This document shows, piece by piece, positions 16,296 to 23,107 of a stretch of DNA of 35,846 nucleotides (the first letter of the stretch is position 1; each line of letters starts with the position of its first letter). A model generated the notes under the pieces. That model did not search any database and was not told where the DNA came from. It was given only the letters and a program-made list of their open reading frames with translations. The stretch covers positions 1 through 35,846 of the forward strand of contig CAZWOB010000017.1 in NCBI GenBank assembly GCA_964635295.1. The letters run 5' to 3'. Origin of the DNA: Waddlia sp964635295. GTDB taxonomy: Bacteria; Chlamydiota; Chlamydiia; Chlamydiales; Waddliaceae. A program made the translations under genes and the position numbers.

Positions 16296-16539
16296 ACTGA
16301 TGACTTTCGGCAAAAATCCCTTCCAAAAGACGATCAAAATTCCTCTCAGAAAGTCTTAACGACTCTTCGTAAGGGACAATTTTAACAGAAACTGGAGGTC
16401 TTTTAGGCAGTTGGGAAGGGAGAACGCCTATTCTGCTTGAGAAGGAGTTTTGAGCTTGAGAATACACACGTGGCGCACCAGCCATTCCTCTAAAAAGAGC
16501 TTGTCCGTATCGCATAAAAGCAGACTCTAAGATGATCAT
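16294..16539 (-). CDS. 81-residue hypothetical, paralogue A with mitochondrial-type leader
   Basis: The 81-residue protein has a basic, Ala/Arg/Ser-rich N-terminal half with only one acidic residue in about 58 positions (MRYGQALFRGMAGAPRVYSQ). A proline linker follows, then a conserved tail PPVSVKIVPYEESLRLSERN and FDRLLEGIF. The tail closely matches that of the gene at 16737-16982, which is also exactly 81 residues long, so the two are paralogues. The ATG at 16539 has AAGG 8 nt upstream. No known domain is recognised. The N-terminus lacks a hydrophobic Sec core and looks more like an amphipathic mitochondrial presequence. It lies next to, and converges with, a Rossmann-protein gene with a similar leader. 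Confidence 0.65.
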   Translation of the reverse strand: MIILESAFMRYGQALFRGMAGAPRVYSQAQNSFSSRIGVLPSQLPKRPPVSVKIVPYEESLRLSERNFDRLLEGIFAESHQ

Positions 16540-16667
16540 AAATTAAACCTTATTTAGTATCATTTATAATGAAATTATAATAACATATTCAATATTTTTT
16601 GTAAAGAATACTTAAAGATAATAATTAGTTAATTTAAAGAAAAAAGGAATTCAAAAAATGAATGGAT

Positions 16668-16676
16668 GGGGGGGGG
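16668..16676. repeat. Nine-base poly-G tract
   Basis: A run of nine G lies in the intergenic region between the two 81-residue paralogues, upstream of paralogue A. Homopolymeric G tracts are prone to slippage and drive phase variation of some chlamydial pmp genes. Here it is 129 nt from the nearest start codon, so an effect on expression is uncertain. Confidence 0.6.
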
Positions 16677-16685
16677 TGAGAAGAA

Positions 16686-16707
16686 GCCCAACCTGGCACG
16701 GTTGGGC
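16686..16707 (-). terminator. Hairpin downstream of paralogue B
   Basis: GCCCAACC (16686-16693) and GGTTGGGC (16700-16707) form a perfect 8-bp stem with a 6-nt loop. On the minus strand it is followed by TTCTTCTC, a T-rich but imperfect tail. It lies 29 nt past the stop of the gene ending at 16737. Confidence 0.6.
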
Positions 16708-16736
16708 GAAGCAAGCTGGCTTACATCCAAACTCTA

Positions 16737-16982
16737 TTATTTTGAAAGGATATCTTCGATAATCCTATCAAAGTTCCGGTCGGAGATACGTTGCATTTCT
16801 TCGTAGGACACAATTCGGACTGGAGGCATCTGTGTGGGCTGTCTCCAAGGATTTAAATACTGCATTCTTGATAACCATCCGGCACTGCTTCTTGCTGCGC
16901 CCTGAAACATCCATCGGTTAGCAAATGCACCTGCAGCTCTGCAAGCTCCTGAATTCATTAAACCAGTAACAAGAAAAGACAT
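16737..16982 (-). CDS. 81-residue hypothetical, paralogue B with mitochondrial-type leader
   Basis: This 81-residue protein has no acidic residue in its first 59 positions and several arginines and tryptophans (GACRAAGAFANRWMFQGAAR), giving a basic amphipathic leader. The conserved tail PPVRIVSYEEMQRISDRNFD and RIIEDILSK matches paralogue A. The start at 16982 is fixed by GGAGG 5 nt upstream; the in-frame position 16994 would bury that site. It could be a secreted effector whose N-terminus directs it to a host organelle, with the conserved tail as the working part, but no known effector family is recognised. It is followed by a hairpin. Confidence 0.65.
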   Translation of the reverse strand: MSFLVTGLMNSGACRAAGAFANRWMFQGAARSSAGWLSRMQYLNPWRQPTQMPPVRIVSYEEMQRISDRNFDRIIEDILSK

Positions 16983-17099
16983 TGTAGCCTCCAAAAACTA
17001 TTGTTATTTCTATTACATAATGTTTATACAATAAATCAATCTTTTTATAAAGAAAAAATAAAGATAAATATCATTAAATAATTAATTACGACTTAAACC

Positions 17100-17135
17100 A
17101 AAAAACCCCTCTAAACCATTCAGTTTAGAAGGGTT
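17100..17135 (-). terminator. Rho-independent terminator of tRNA-Thr
   Basis: On the minus strand AACCCTTCTAAAC pairs with GTTTAGAGGGGTT around a TGAATG loop, with one imperfect pair, and runs into six T. It lies 7 nt after the tRNA 3' end. Confidence 0.9.
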
Positions 17136-17142
17136 GAACGTA

Positions 17143-17215
17143 TGCCTGGAACAGGAGTCGAACCCGCGACCTCCGCATTACGAATGCGCTGCTCTACCAA
17201 CTGAGCTATCCAGGC
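17143..17215 (-). tRNA. tRNA-Thr (anticodon CGU)
   Basis: The minus strand folds as a standard 73-nt tRNA. The acceptor stem is GCCTGGA/TCCAGGC with discriminator A, the D-arm begins GCTCAGTTGGTAGAGC, and the anticodon loop is TTCGTAA with anticodon CGT. The T-arm has GGTTCGACTCC. The anticodon arm is the same as in E. coli tRNA-Thr(CGU). CCA is not encoded. The gene lies downstream of, and on the same strand as, the putative oxygenase gene ending at 17268, and has its own terminator. Confidence 0.96.
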
Positions 17216-17267
17216 AGATAAAAAAGACATTATAAACCAACACCGGATTTTTTAACCAACCGATCAA

Positions 17268-18167
17268 TTATGAAGCTATCCTAGTCCGAGCAAGACCTTT
17301 TAGTTGGATGGCTTCGTGCGTAGACATCTCCACCCACTCCTGGTCCATCAGCACAACCTGCAAGATGAGCCGCATCAACAAGCCACGCTTCCCCATCTTA
17401 ACAAGCGGCTGCTGCGGGCAATGAATAACTCCACCTCGCTCGGAAGGAAAATACAGAGCGCCGTTCTCGGGATAATCCACAGCAACTAAAGTCTCCTCAT
17501 CAGGAATTGCATTGCGGCCATTGAGCAGTTTCGTGCAATCAGGCAAAGGAGATGGATAGATGTTGCGGGCAAACAAAAGCCCCGCTGCTTCAAAATCACT
17601 GTAAATTTCCGCAACCAACGTCGAACGGGAACAATAATCCCAATGCCATCCAAGATTACTCGACAAGGGTTCCTCAGAGTGTTTTTTATCAAAATAAACA
17701 ATAAACCCCCTTAAATCTGCCCGAATCTCATGCTCTCCTACCAACTGTTCCCTCTTAGCAAACTGATCGATCGCGATCAGGAACAATTCGAAGGTTACCT
17801 TTTTCAATTCCTTTTCGATCGATTTGAAAAAATAGGGACCAAGATAAAGCCTCTCTTTGAGATCTTTTACCGATCTTTCCGTCAGCTCATGCTCGGCATT
17901 AAATTCCAATTTGATGAAATGAAACCTGTCAGGATTCCGGGTAATCAAAATATCCAGCTGTTTTAACTTGTTGCCCGCATAAATTTTCTTTGTATTTTTA
18001 GATGTCTTCCAGGAAGAAAGCAGTTTGTCCAACCGCTCTTGAACCGACTGAATTTGGGTTTCGGAAAAGAGATCGGGGATCCGCTCGACAGGCATCGATG
18101 GATCACCCGATAAAATCGCGCTAAATAAAACGAAAGCGATAAGGCTGAGAAATGCTGGTTTACCCAA
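17268..18167 (-). CDS. Exported protein with possible 2OG-Fe(II) oxygenase core
   Basis: The 299-residue protein has a signal peptide (KPAFLSLIAFVLFSAILSG), then a lysine-rich helical region (30-150). A beta-rich C-terminal half follows, with LGWHWDYCSRSTLV (His175 and Asp177), GGVIHCPQQPLV (His249) and an Arg at 261 or 266. This HxD...H...R order is the iron and 2-oxoglutarate signature of the double-stranded beta-helix oxygenases. The match is by motif only and may be accidental. The start is a TTG at 18167 with AAGGGG 5 nt upstream. It overlaps the DUF1328 gene by 8 nt, making it the third gene of the lipoxygenase operon. Otherwise it should be read as an exported hypothetical protein. Confidence 0.6.
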   Translation of the reverse strand: MGKPAFLSLIAFVLFSAILSGDPSMPVERIPDLFSETQIQSVQERLDKLLSSWKTSKNTKKIYAGNKLKQLDILITRNPDRFHFIKLEFNAEHELTERSVKDLKERLYLGPYFFKSIEKELKKVTFELFLIAIDQFAKREQLVGEHEIRADLRGFIVYFDKKHSEEPLSSNLGWHWDYCSRSTLVAEIYSDFEAAGLLFARNIYPSPLPDCTKLLNGRNAIPDEETLVAVDYPENGALYFPSERGGVIHCPQQPLVKMGKRGLLMRLILQVVLMDQEWVEMSTHEAIQLKGLARTRIAS

Positions 18168-18330
18168 CCCCGCCCCTTAAAAAGTGGTTCAGCAATGCGA
18201 TCACAAACAGCACCACGAAAATAAAGAACAGCACTCTGGCAATGGTCGCCGAGGCTGCGGCAATACCGCCAAAACCAAAAAAACCGGCAACTATGGCCAC
18301 TAATAAAAAAACTAACGCCCAATAAAGCAT
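18160..18330 (-). CDS. DUF1328 (YtjA-like) small membrane protein
   Basis: This 56-residue protein opens MLYWALVFLLVAIVAGFFGF, continues through a Gly/Ala-rich turn (GGIAAASATIA) and a second helix (VLFFIFVVLFVIALL), and ends in a short basic tail. This is the DUF1328/YtjA pattern of a small two-helix inner-membrane protein of unknown function, often stress-induced. The start at 18330 has AAGGAG upstream. It lies 14 nt after the lipoxygenase-like gene and overlaps the next gene by 8 nt, so all three are one operon. Confidence 0.88.
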   Translation of the reverse strand: MLYWALVFLLVAIVAGFFGFGGIAAASATIARVLFFIFVVLFVIALLNHFLRGGVG

Positions 18331-18344
18331 AAAAAAACTCCTTG

Positions 18345-20189
18345 TTAAATGACTGTACTCTCCTGAATCTCTTTCCGAGGATCAATTCCCACGTCTAAAT
18401 ATCCCTGCTCACCTGCGATCACGCCATTGACTACTCCGGGGTCGACGTCTTTACCTTTCACCAGCGCATAGTCCTCGACATCGAATTTGTGGAACACCCC
18501 TATGATTTCCAGCTGTCGTATCGCGTCTTTCATCGAAATTCCTCCATACTCCTTTTTTCCAAATGAGGACAAAGAAAGAGGAGCAAAATTCACATCCGCC
18601 ACGCTTGGGCTCCGTTCCGTATTGACATACTGACTGCGGTGGATCCAAGAGTGCCAGAGAGTCACATGATGGATATAGTCCACGACAAATTGTTCGATCT
18701 TCTCCCGATCGCCTGGCAGCGGCCCATTGACATCTCCCGCGACATATCGAAAGCTGCGCACGCCTTCATCTGACGACCGGTACTTCATCCTGGGAGGAAA
18801 TGTATCCTCCTTTCCTCCAATTTCACTCGCATCACGCCAATGGCCTTCCTTTGGTTCCACGCCTCCCCAAGGTCGGTATTCAGGGGAACGCTTGAACATC
18901 CGATGGAAAAATCCATGCACCGGCTTCCAGTCGGCTTTCATCTCGTCCCAGTGTTTATCGAAATACCCTTTCACTGCAGCCTGGAGAATTTTAAAATGAT
19001 GGTTCTGCGCCCTGGCAAACGCATGCCCGTCATTGATCGGCGAACGAGGCTCAAAACTAAACGGATCAAGCGCCGCGTTAGTGTCGGATATCAAATCCGC
19101 GATCCCTTTTACGCTTAACGCCGATACATTGAGAACCGCTTCTTCTTCACCAAAAATGGCAGAAGGCCCCAAATCCAAGCTGATCTTTCGGATAAATTGA
19201 CAATGCGGCAGAAGGAGGTTCCCTAAAGGATGTCCCACTAAATAATCAAACGCCGCAGTCGCTGCGTGAGCTCCATAAACATGGCCGATCCCAAGGTGGA
19301 ACGCTGTCTGGCCAAGGACGTGGAACGCGCAATTGGCAATACGCAAGCCCTCTTGGAAATTGGGCTGATCGGGCCGATAAGTTTGAACCGGAGTATAATT
19401 TTCGGAATGGGAGGAAGGCTCAAGCGTTTCTCTAAACCTCACTTCTATCCTGTCCATGATCGGATCGCTGTCGCCGTTCTTTTTGAAATAAACTTTCACA
19501 TCCGCCAGCGACTCGAGCTTATCGAACTCATATCTGCTCCAGTCCACTTCCGCGACATAAAATTCTCCCTCTTCTTTTAAGTAGATGGGGCATATCCCGT
19601 TCGTGATCAATTTCCATGTATTTTCAGCAGTCAGCTCGGTTGGCGTGACGTCAAAAGCGTCCATGACATCATCGATTCCATGAGTGTCAAAAAAATCAAG
19701 CGCCTCTTTTGCCTTGGCCAGGAAACCTGTCGCTTTTGCTGAGAGCGCCGCTGTCGCAAGATCAAACGTATAGCTGAGCGGCACCTTCTCTTCTTTGTAT
19801 GGAATATCCAAATGCACTTCACTCAGGTCCTTCTTCAATTTATCCAAGACAAATGTCTCTACCGACTCGGCAACTTCTGTGCGGCCGCGATAAAAGGAGA
19901 ATTTCCTACAAAGCGCCTCATCCTGTCCCAAGACCGCATGTTCCCGGACCGGCTCCTTTTCCCGGCACAAACGGAAGACCAGGGTGATCTTCTGATCAAT
20001 CTGAGCAGGCGTCCGGATCTGAACATAGAACCTCCCGTCCTTCTTCGTCTTCCCACGACCCAGATAAACACCATTTTCATCGTAAATGTGTACATGCTGT
20101 TTATTGACAACGTTGCCATTTTCATGAAAAAGGGTTCCTTCCACAGAAAATCTCATGGCAGAAACCGAAGTAGAACTACTTGCACTCAT
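18345..20189 (-). CDS. Lipoxygenase-like iron dioxygenase
   Basis: Lipoxygenases insert O2 into polyunsaturated fatty acids to give hydroperoxides. This 614-residue protein shows the family's iron-ligand pattern: His298 and His303 in AFHLGIGHVYGAH (HxxxxH), the hallmark HPLGNLLLPH at about 320-329, and His513 and His517 in LWHSWIHRSQY. The last motif aligns with HAAVNFGQY, with the fourth ligand His as in mammalian 15-lipoxygenase. The C-terminal residue is Ile614 (ESTVI), the carboxylate ligand. Residues about 12-75 form a beta-rich domain with an IYDENGVYLGRGKTKKDGRF segment, resembling a carboxypeptidase-regulatory or transthyretin-like fold rather than a PLAT domain. The chain is shorter than plant enzymes and has no signal peptide. 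The start at 20189 has AGGAG 6 nt upstream. It leads an operon with a DUF1328 peptide and a putative exported oxygenase. Activity is inferred, not shown. Confidence 0.85.
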   Translation of the reverse strand: MSASSSTSVSAMRFSVEGTLFHENGNVVNKQHVHIYDENGVYLGRGKTKKDGRFYVQIRTPAQIDQKITLVFRLCREKEPVREHAVLGQDEALCRKFSFYRGRTEVAESVETFVLDKLKKDLSEVHLDIPYKEEKVPLSYTFDLATAALSAKATGFLAKAKEALDFFDTHGIDDVMDAFDVTPTELTAENTWKLITNGICPIYLKEEGEFYVAEVDWSRYEFDKLESLADVKVYFKKNGDSDPIMDRIEVRFRETLEPSSHSENYTPVQTYRPDQPNFQEGLRIANCAFHVLGQTAFHLGIGHVYGAHAATAAFDYLVGHPLGNLLLPHCQFIRKISLDLGPSAIFGEEEAVLNVSALSVKGIADLISDTNAALDPFSFEPRSPINDGHAFARAQNHHFKILQAAVKGYFDKHWDEMKADWKPVHGFFHRMFKRSPEYRPWGGVEPKEGHWRDASEIGGKEDTFPPRMKYRSSDEGVRSFRYVAGDVNGPLPGDREKIEQFVVDYIHHVTLWHSWIHRSQYVNTERSPSVADVNFAPLSLSSFGKKEYGGISMKDAIRQLEIIGVFHKFDVEDYALVKGKDVDPGVVNGVIAGEQGYLDVGIDPRKEIQESTVI

Positions 20190-20243
20190 TATCATCTCCT
20201 AAACTTTACAGATGAATCATGTATAGGAAAACAAGTCATTAAT

Positions 20244-20272
20244 TTGAATTTTTTTTAATTTTTTGCTATAAT
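20244..20272 (+). promoter_or_regulatory. Sigma70 promoter of leader peptide operon
   Basis: TTGAAT (20244-20249) and TATAAT (20267-20272) are separated by 17 nt, close to consensus. The first start codon with a good ribosome site lies at 20294. The promoter diverges from the lipoxygenase gene, whose start is 55 nt away on the other strand. Confidence 0.75.
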
Positions 20273-20293
20273 ATTAATGAAAGGAGCGAGGAG

Positions 20294-20389
20294 ATGGGAT
20301 TTTTTTTACTCCTTTTCACCCACAATATCGATCGATATCCAAAAAAACCTATCAGTATATTGCCTGAGAATGGCAAAAATAACAGGTAG
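20294..20389 (+). CDS. 31-residue putative leader peptide
   Basis: AAGGAG lies 7 nt upstream of the ATG at 20294, and the frame runs 31 codons to a TAG at 20387. The peptide has a short hydrophobic start (MGFFLLLFTHNIDRYP) and a basic end. The next gene's ATG follows the TAG immediately (TAGATG), so translation of the two is probably coupled. It may be a real micropeptide or simply a leader that sets the level of the downstream gene. No match to a known attenuator is seen; there is no run of codons for one amino acid. Confidence 0.5.
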   Translation: MGFFLLLFTHNIDRYPKKPISILPENGKNNR

Positions 20390-20833
20390 ATGGATGATAA
20401 AGACCCCTCAAATATCAACGACGCAGCATCGGATGATTTGAGGAAGAAGAAAAAGAAGAAAAAGTTTAAAGGAACTGCCAAACACAAGGTAGCGCCTCCC
20501 TCCAACGTGTCCGTAATTACCGATACGGAAATCGATAAAATGCTACAGAAACTGCGGGATATGGACGACGATCTGCAAACCCGTATGGACAAAATCGCCG
20601 AACTCAGTGGCATGTCGCCTACAGAGGTCAAACGCTTCATCGAAAATCCCGACAACTTCCCCCCTGAAGAATGGTCGCGAATGCAAAGAAAAAAAGATGA
20701 CCTGGAAAAGAAAATCTATTCCGGGATCGGGATTGAATATCAAAAAAGAATCATGAAAAAGAAGAAGAACAAGATGCAAAAGGGTAGGCGAGGGAAAACA
20801 CTCGGCGCCAGAAAAGGGTGGATCCAAATGTGA
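20390..20833 (+). CDS. Lysine-rich conserved hypothetical protein
   Basis: The 147-residue protein is strongly basic, with a lysine run near residue 20 (LRKKKKKKKFKG) and another at the C-terminus (KKKKNKMQKGRRGK). Between them is a helical, charged segment with DTEIDKMLQKLRDMDDDLQT, predicted to form a short coiled coil, and LSGMSPTEVKRFIENPDNF. No membrane segment or signal peptide is seen. The basic ends suggest binding to nucleic acid or an acidic surface; this is inference only. Its weak ribosome site (AGGTAG abutting the ATG) fits coupling to the leader peptide stop. It ends 43 nt before the glycosyltransferase gene. Confidence 0.65.
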   Translation: MDDKDPSNINDAASDDLRKKKKKKKFKGTAKHKVAPPSNVSVITDTEIDKMLQKLRDMDDDLQTRMDKIAELSGMSPTEVKRFIENPDNFPPEEWSRMQRKKDDLEKKIYSGIGIEYQKRIMKKKKNKMQKGRRGKTLGARKGWIQM

Positions 20834-20876
20834 CAGATCAGCTAATTTGTTGGTCTAAATAAATGCAAAGTCTTCC

Positions 20877-22061
20877 ATGGTTAAACGCATCGACATTTTC
20901 ATGCCTCCGATCAGCCAATACGGAGTGCTCCCATACTTAACGAAAGAACTTCACCAAGCATTTGAAAGGCAGGGGATTAACTGCAAATTACTCATCGCAG
21001 AGCGTGAAAATCCCGAGCCCTTTCTCAAGTCGATCTTCAGCGATCCCCCCGATTGTACATTCTCGATCAACGGCCTGCTGCCCGACGACAATGGGCAGTT
21101 TTTCTGCGATATGATCAAAATTCCCCACGTCGCTTGCCTGACAGAGAGCTTCACGGAGTTCAGCGTCCTCGCCCAGAACAAGCTCAACATTTTGACATGT
21201 CCGGACGCTTTTGGCTGCCGTTACTTCCGCGGTCTGGGATGCGATCAGTCCGTCTTCATGCCACATGGGGTCAGCCCGGCCCTGAAACCCGATCCCTCCC
21301 TGATTAAAAAATACGATGTTCTCTTTGTCGGCTCCTGTATCGATTATGAGTACATCCGGGAAGAGTGGAAAAAGAAGTACTCCAAAACGATCTACGAAGC
21401 TCTCGAAAACGCTCAGAGGATTACCCTTTCCGATCATTCGACAAATTACATTGAAGCGCTCGTTCAGGCGTTAAATGATGCCTCCCAACAAGAAGAGCTC
21501 GACACCAGCAGCTTCAATATGCTCGAAGTGATCCAGGAACTTGAGCTGTTCGTAAAGGGGAAGGACCGCGTCGAGCTGATCCGTTCGATTAAAGACGCTC
21601 CCGTCACCGTATTCGGCGGCGCAATCGGCCTGAAAGGGTGGGACCATTACCTTAAAGGCAACAAGAACGTCAAGATCCACTCTCCCATTCCATTTGAAAG
21701 CGCTCTGGAAGCGATGAAGATGAGCAAGATCGTCCTCAACAGCAGCCCGGCATCTAAAAATGGGGCGCACGACAGGATTTTCGCCGCCTTAGGGACAGAA
21801 TCGTTCCTCCTGACAAGTCAGAACACCTTCATGGACCATCACTTCGTCAACGGGCAGGACCTTGCCTACTACATCCATGGCGAATGGAGCGACGTCGATG
21901 AGATTGTCTCCTTCTATCTCGAAAATGATGCAGAGAGACAGGCCGCGGCCAAAAGCGGCAGGGACAAAGCGATGCTGGAGCATACCTGGGACCGCCGGGT
22001 GCAAGAGCTTTTGAAGCAGCTGCCCCCGCTTATCGAAAAAGCCCGAGCAACACTCGATTAG
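20877..22061 (+). CDS. CgeB-like glycosyltransferase (GT-B fold)
   Basis: The 394-residue protein has the C-terminal domain of the CgeB/Glyco_trans_1_2 type. VLFVGSC lies near 149, VTVFGGAIGLKGWDHYL near 243, the acceptor-side loop ALEAMKMSKIVLNSSP near 281-296, and GAHDRIFAALGTESFLLTSQ near 299-318, followed by a C-terminal HTWDRRV. The N-terminal domain contains CTFSINGLLPDDN and VACLTES. The protein probably transfers a sugar to an outer-membrane glycolipid or protein; the donor and acceptor are unknown. The gene ends 2 nt before mutY, which has a GTG start, so they are likely coupled. Confidence 0.8.
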   Translation: MVKRIDIFMPPISQYGVLPYLTKELHQAFERQGINCKLLIAERENPEPFLKSIFSDPPDCTFSINGLLPDDNGQFFCDMIKIPHVACLTESFTEFSVLAQNKLNILTCPDAFGCRYFRGLGCDQSVFMPHGVSPALKPDPSLIKKYDVLFVGSCIDYEYIREEWKKKYSKTIYEALENAQRITLSDHSTNYIEALVQALNDASQQEELDTSSFNMLEVIQELELFVKGKDRVELIRSIKDAPVTVFGGAIGLKGWDHYLKGNKNVKIHSPIPFESALEAMKMSKIVLNSSPASKNGAHDRIFAALGTESFLLTSQNTFMDHHFVNGQDLAYYIHGEWSDVDEIVSFYLENDAERQAAAKSGRDKAMLEHTWDRRVQELLKQLPPLIEKARATLD

Positions 22062-22063
22062 CC

Positions 22064-23107
22064 GTGCCTCTCGACTGCAACTCCCTTAAGCAATGGTTTC
22101 TAGAACACCAGCGCGACCTTCCCTGGAGAGATTCGCCGTCCCCTTACGAAGTGTGGGTATCGGAAGTGATGCTCCAGCAAACGCAGGTCGCCGTCGTCAT
22201 TCCCTACTTTCACCGCTGGATGGAAAAATTTCCCACCATCGATGCCCTCGCAAAAGCCGATTTAGAGGAAGTGATCAAGGTATGGGAGGGGCTTGGATAC
22301 TACTCACGCGCGCGCAACCTCCACGCCGGAGCGCAATTTGTGATGGAACAGTTCAACGGAGAGCTGCCTTCCGACTCCGATCAGCTTAAACAGATCAAAG
22401 GGCTCGGCCCTTACACGATCGGAGCGATTCGAAGCTTTGCCTTTCAACAAAAAACGCCGGCCGTCGATGGCAATGTCTTGCGGGTGATCGCGCGCTACCG
22501 CATGCTGGACGAAGATATTGCTAAGCAAAAGACGGTCAAAGAGATCAACAACTGGTTGGAAGAACAGCTTCCCGACGAAGAACCCTGGCTGGTCAACGAA
22601 GGGCTGATTGAACTTGGAGCCACCGTCTGCAAGCGAAAGCCGGAGTGCGGGCAATGCCCACTGCGCTCCAATTGCCAAAGCTACCGGCATGGACGTCAGC
22701 AAGAACTTCCCATCAAGGGGAACAAAGTGGTCTCTATTCCTCTGTACAGGGCCGTTTCCGTCATCCAATGCGATGGGCATTACCTGGTCAGGAAAGGGAA
22801 AAAAGGAGAGATAATGCAGGGGCTGCACGAATTTCCCTACTTTGAAACGGATATGGAAGGGTGGCCTCCGGAAAAAACCATACGGGAAGTGGAACGCTCA
22901 TTCGGCATTGACTGCCGTTTCATTGACCAACTGCCGACTGTCAAACACACGTTTACAAAATACCGGGTAGCATTGACTCCTGCGCTATTTGACACAATCG
23001 AGCAGGTGGATGTGGAAGACTATCAGTGGGTGTCGATGAAAGAGCTCAAGAAGCTGGCGTTTTCTTCCGGCCATCGGAAGATACTCGGTTATATTCTCTC
23101 AGTTTGA
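22064..23107 (+). CDS. mutY: A/G-specific adenine DNA glycosylase
   Basis: MutY removes adenine mispaired with 8-oxoguanine. The 347-residue protein has Glu34 in VSEVMLQQTQV, the helix-hairpin-helix LKQIKGLGPYTIGA (108-121), catalytic Asp135 in PAVDGNV and the four cysteines of the [4Fe-4S] cluster at 189, 195, 198 and 204 (C-x5-C-x2-C-x5-C). The C-terminal 130 residues form the MutT-like 8-oxoG recognition domain with PLYRAVSV and TVKHTFTKYRV. The start is the GTG at 22064, 2 nt after the preceding stop. The 3' end overlaps the convergent glycosyltransferase gene by 62 nt, so the last ~20 residues of each are encoded on opposite strands of the same DNA. Confidence 0.96.
   Translation: MPLDCNSLKQWFLEHQRDLPWRDSPSPYEVWVSEVMLQQTQVAVVIPYFHRWMEKFPTIDALAKADLEEVIKVWEGLGYYSRARNLHAGAQFVMEQFNGELPSDSDQLKQIKGLGPYTIGAIRSFAFQQKTPAVDGNVLRVIARYRMLDEDIAKQKTVKEINNWLEEQLPDEEPWLVNEGLIELGATVCKRKPECGQCPLRSNCQSYRHGRQQELPIKGNKVVSIPLYRAVSVIQCDGHYLVRKGKKGEIMQGLHEFPYFETDMEGWPPEKTIREVERSFGIDCRFIDQLPTVKHTFTKYRVALTPALFDTIEQVDVEDYQWVSMKELKKLAFSSGHRKILGYILSV

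Noticed and set aside
17963..18385. 140-residue frame across the DUF1328 region
   Set aside because: It is in another frame of three genes already explained; the DUF1328 reading has a ribosome site and a known family.
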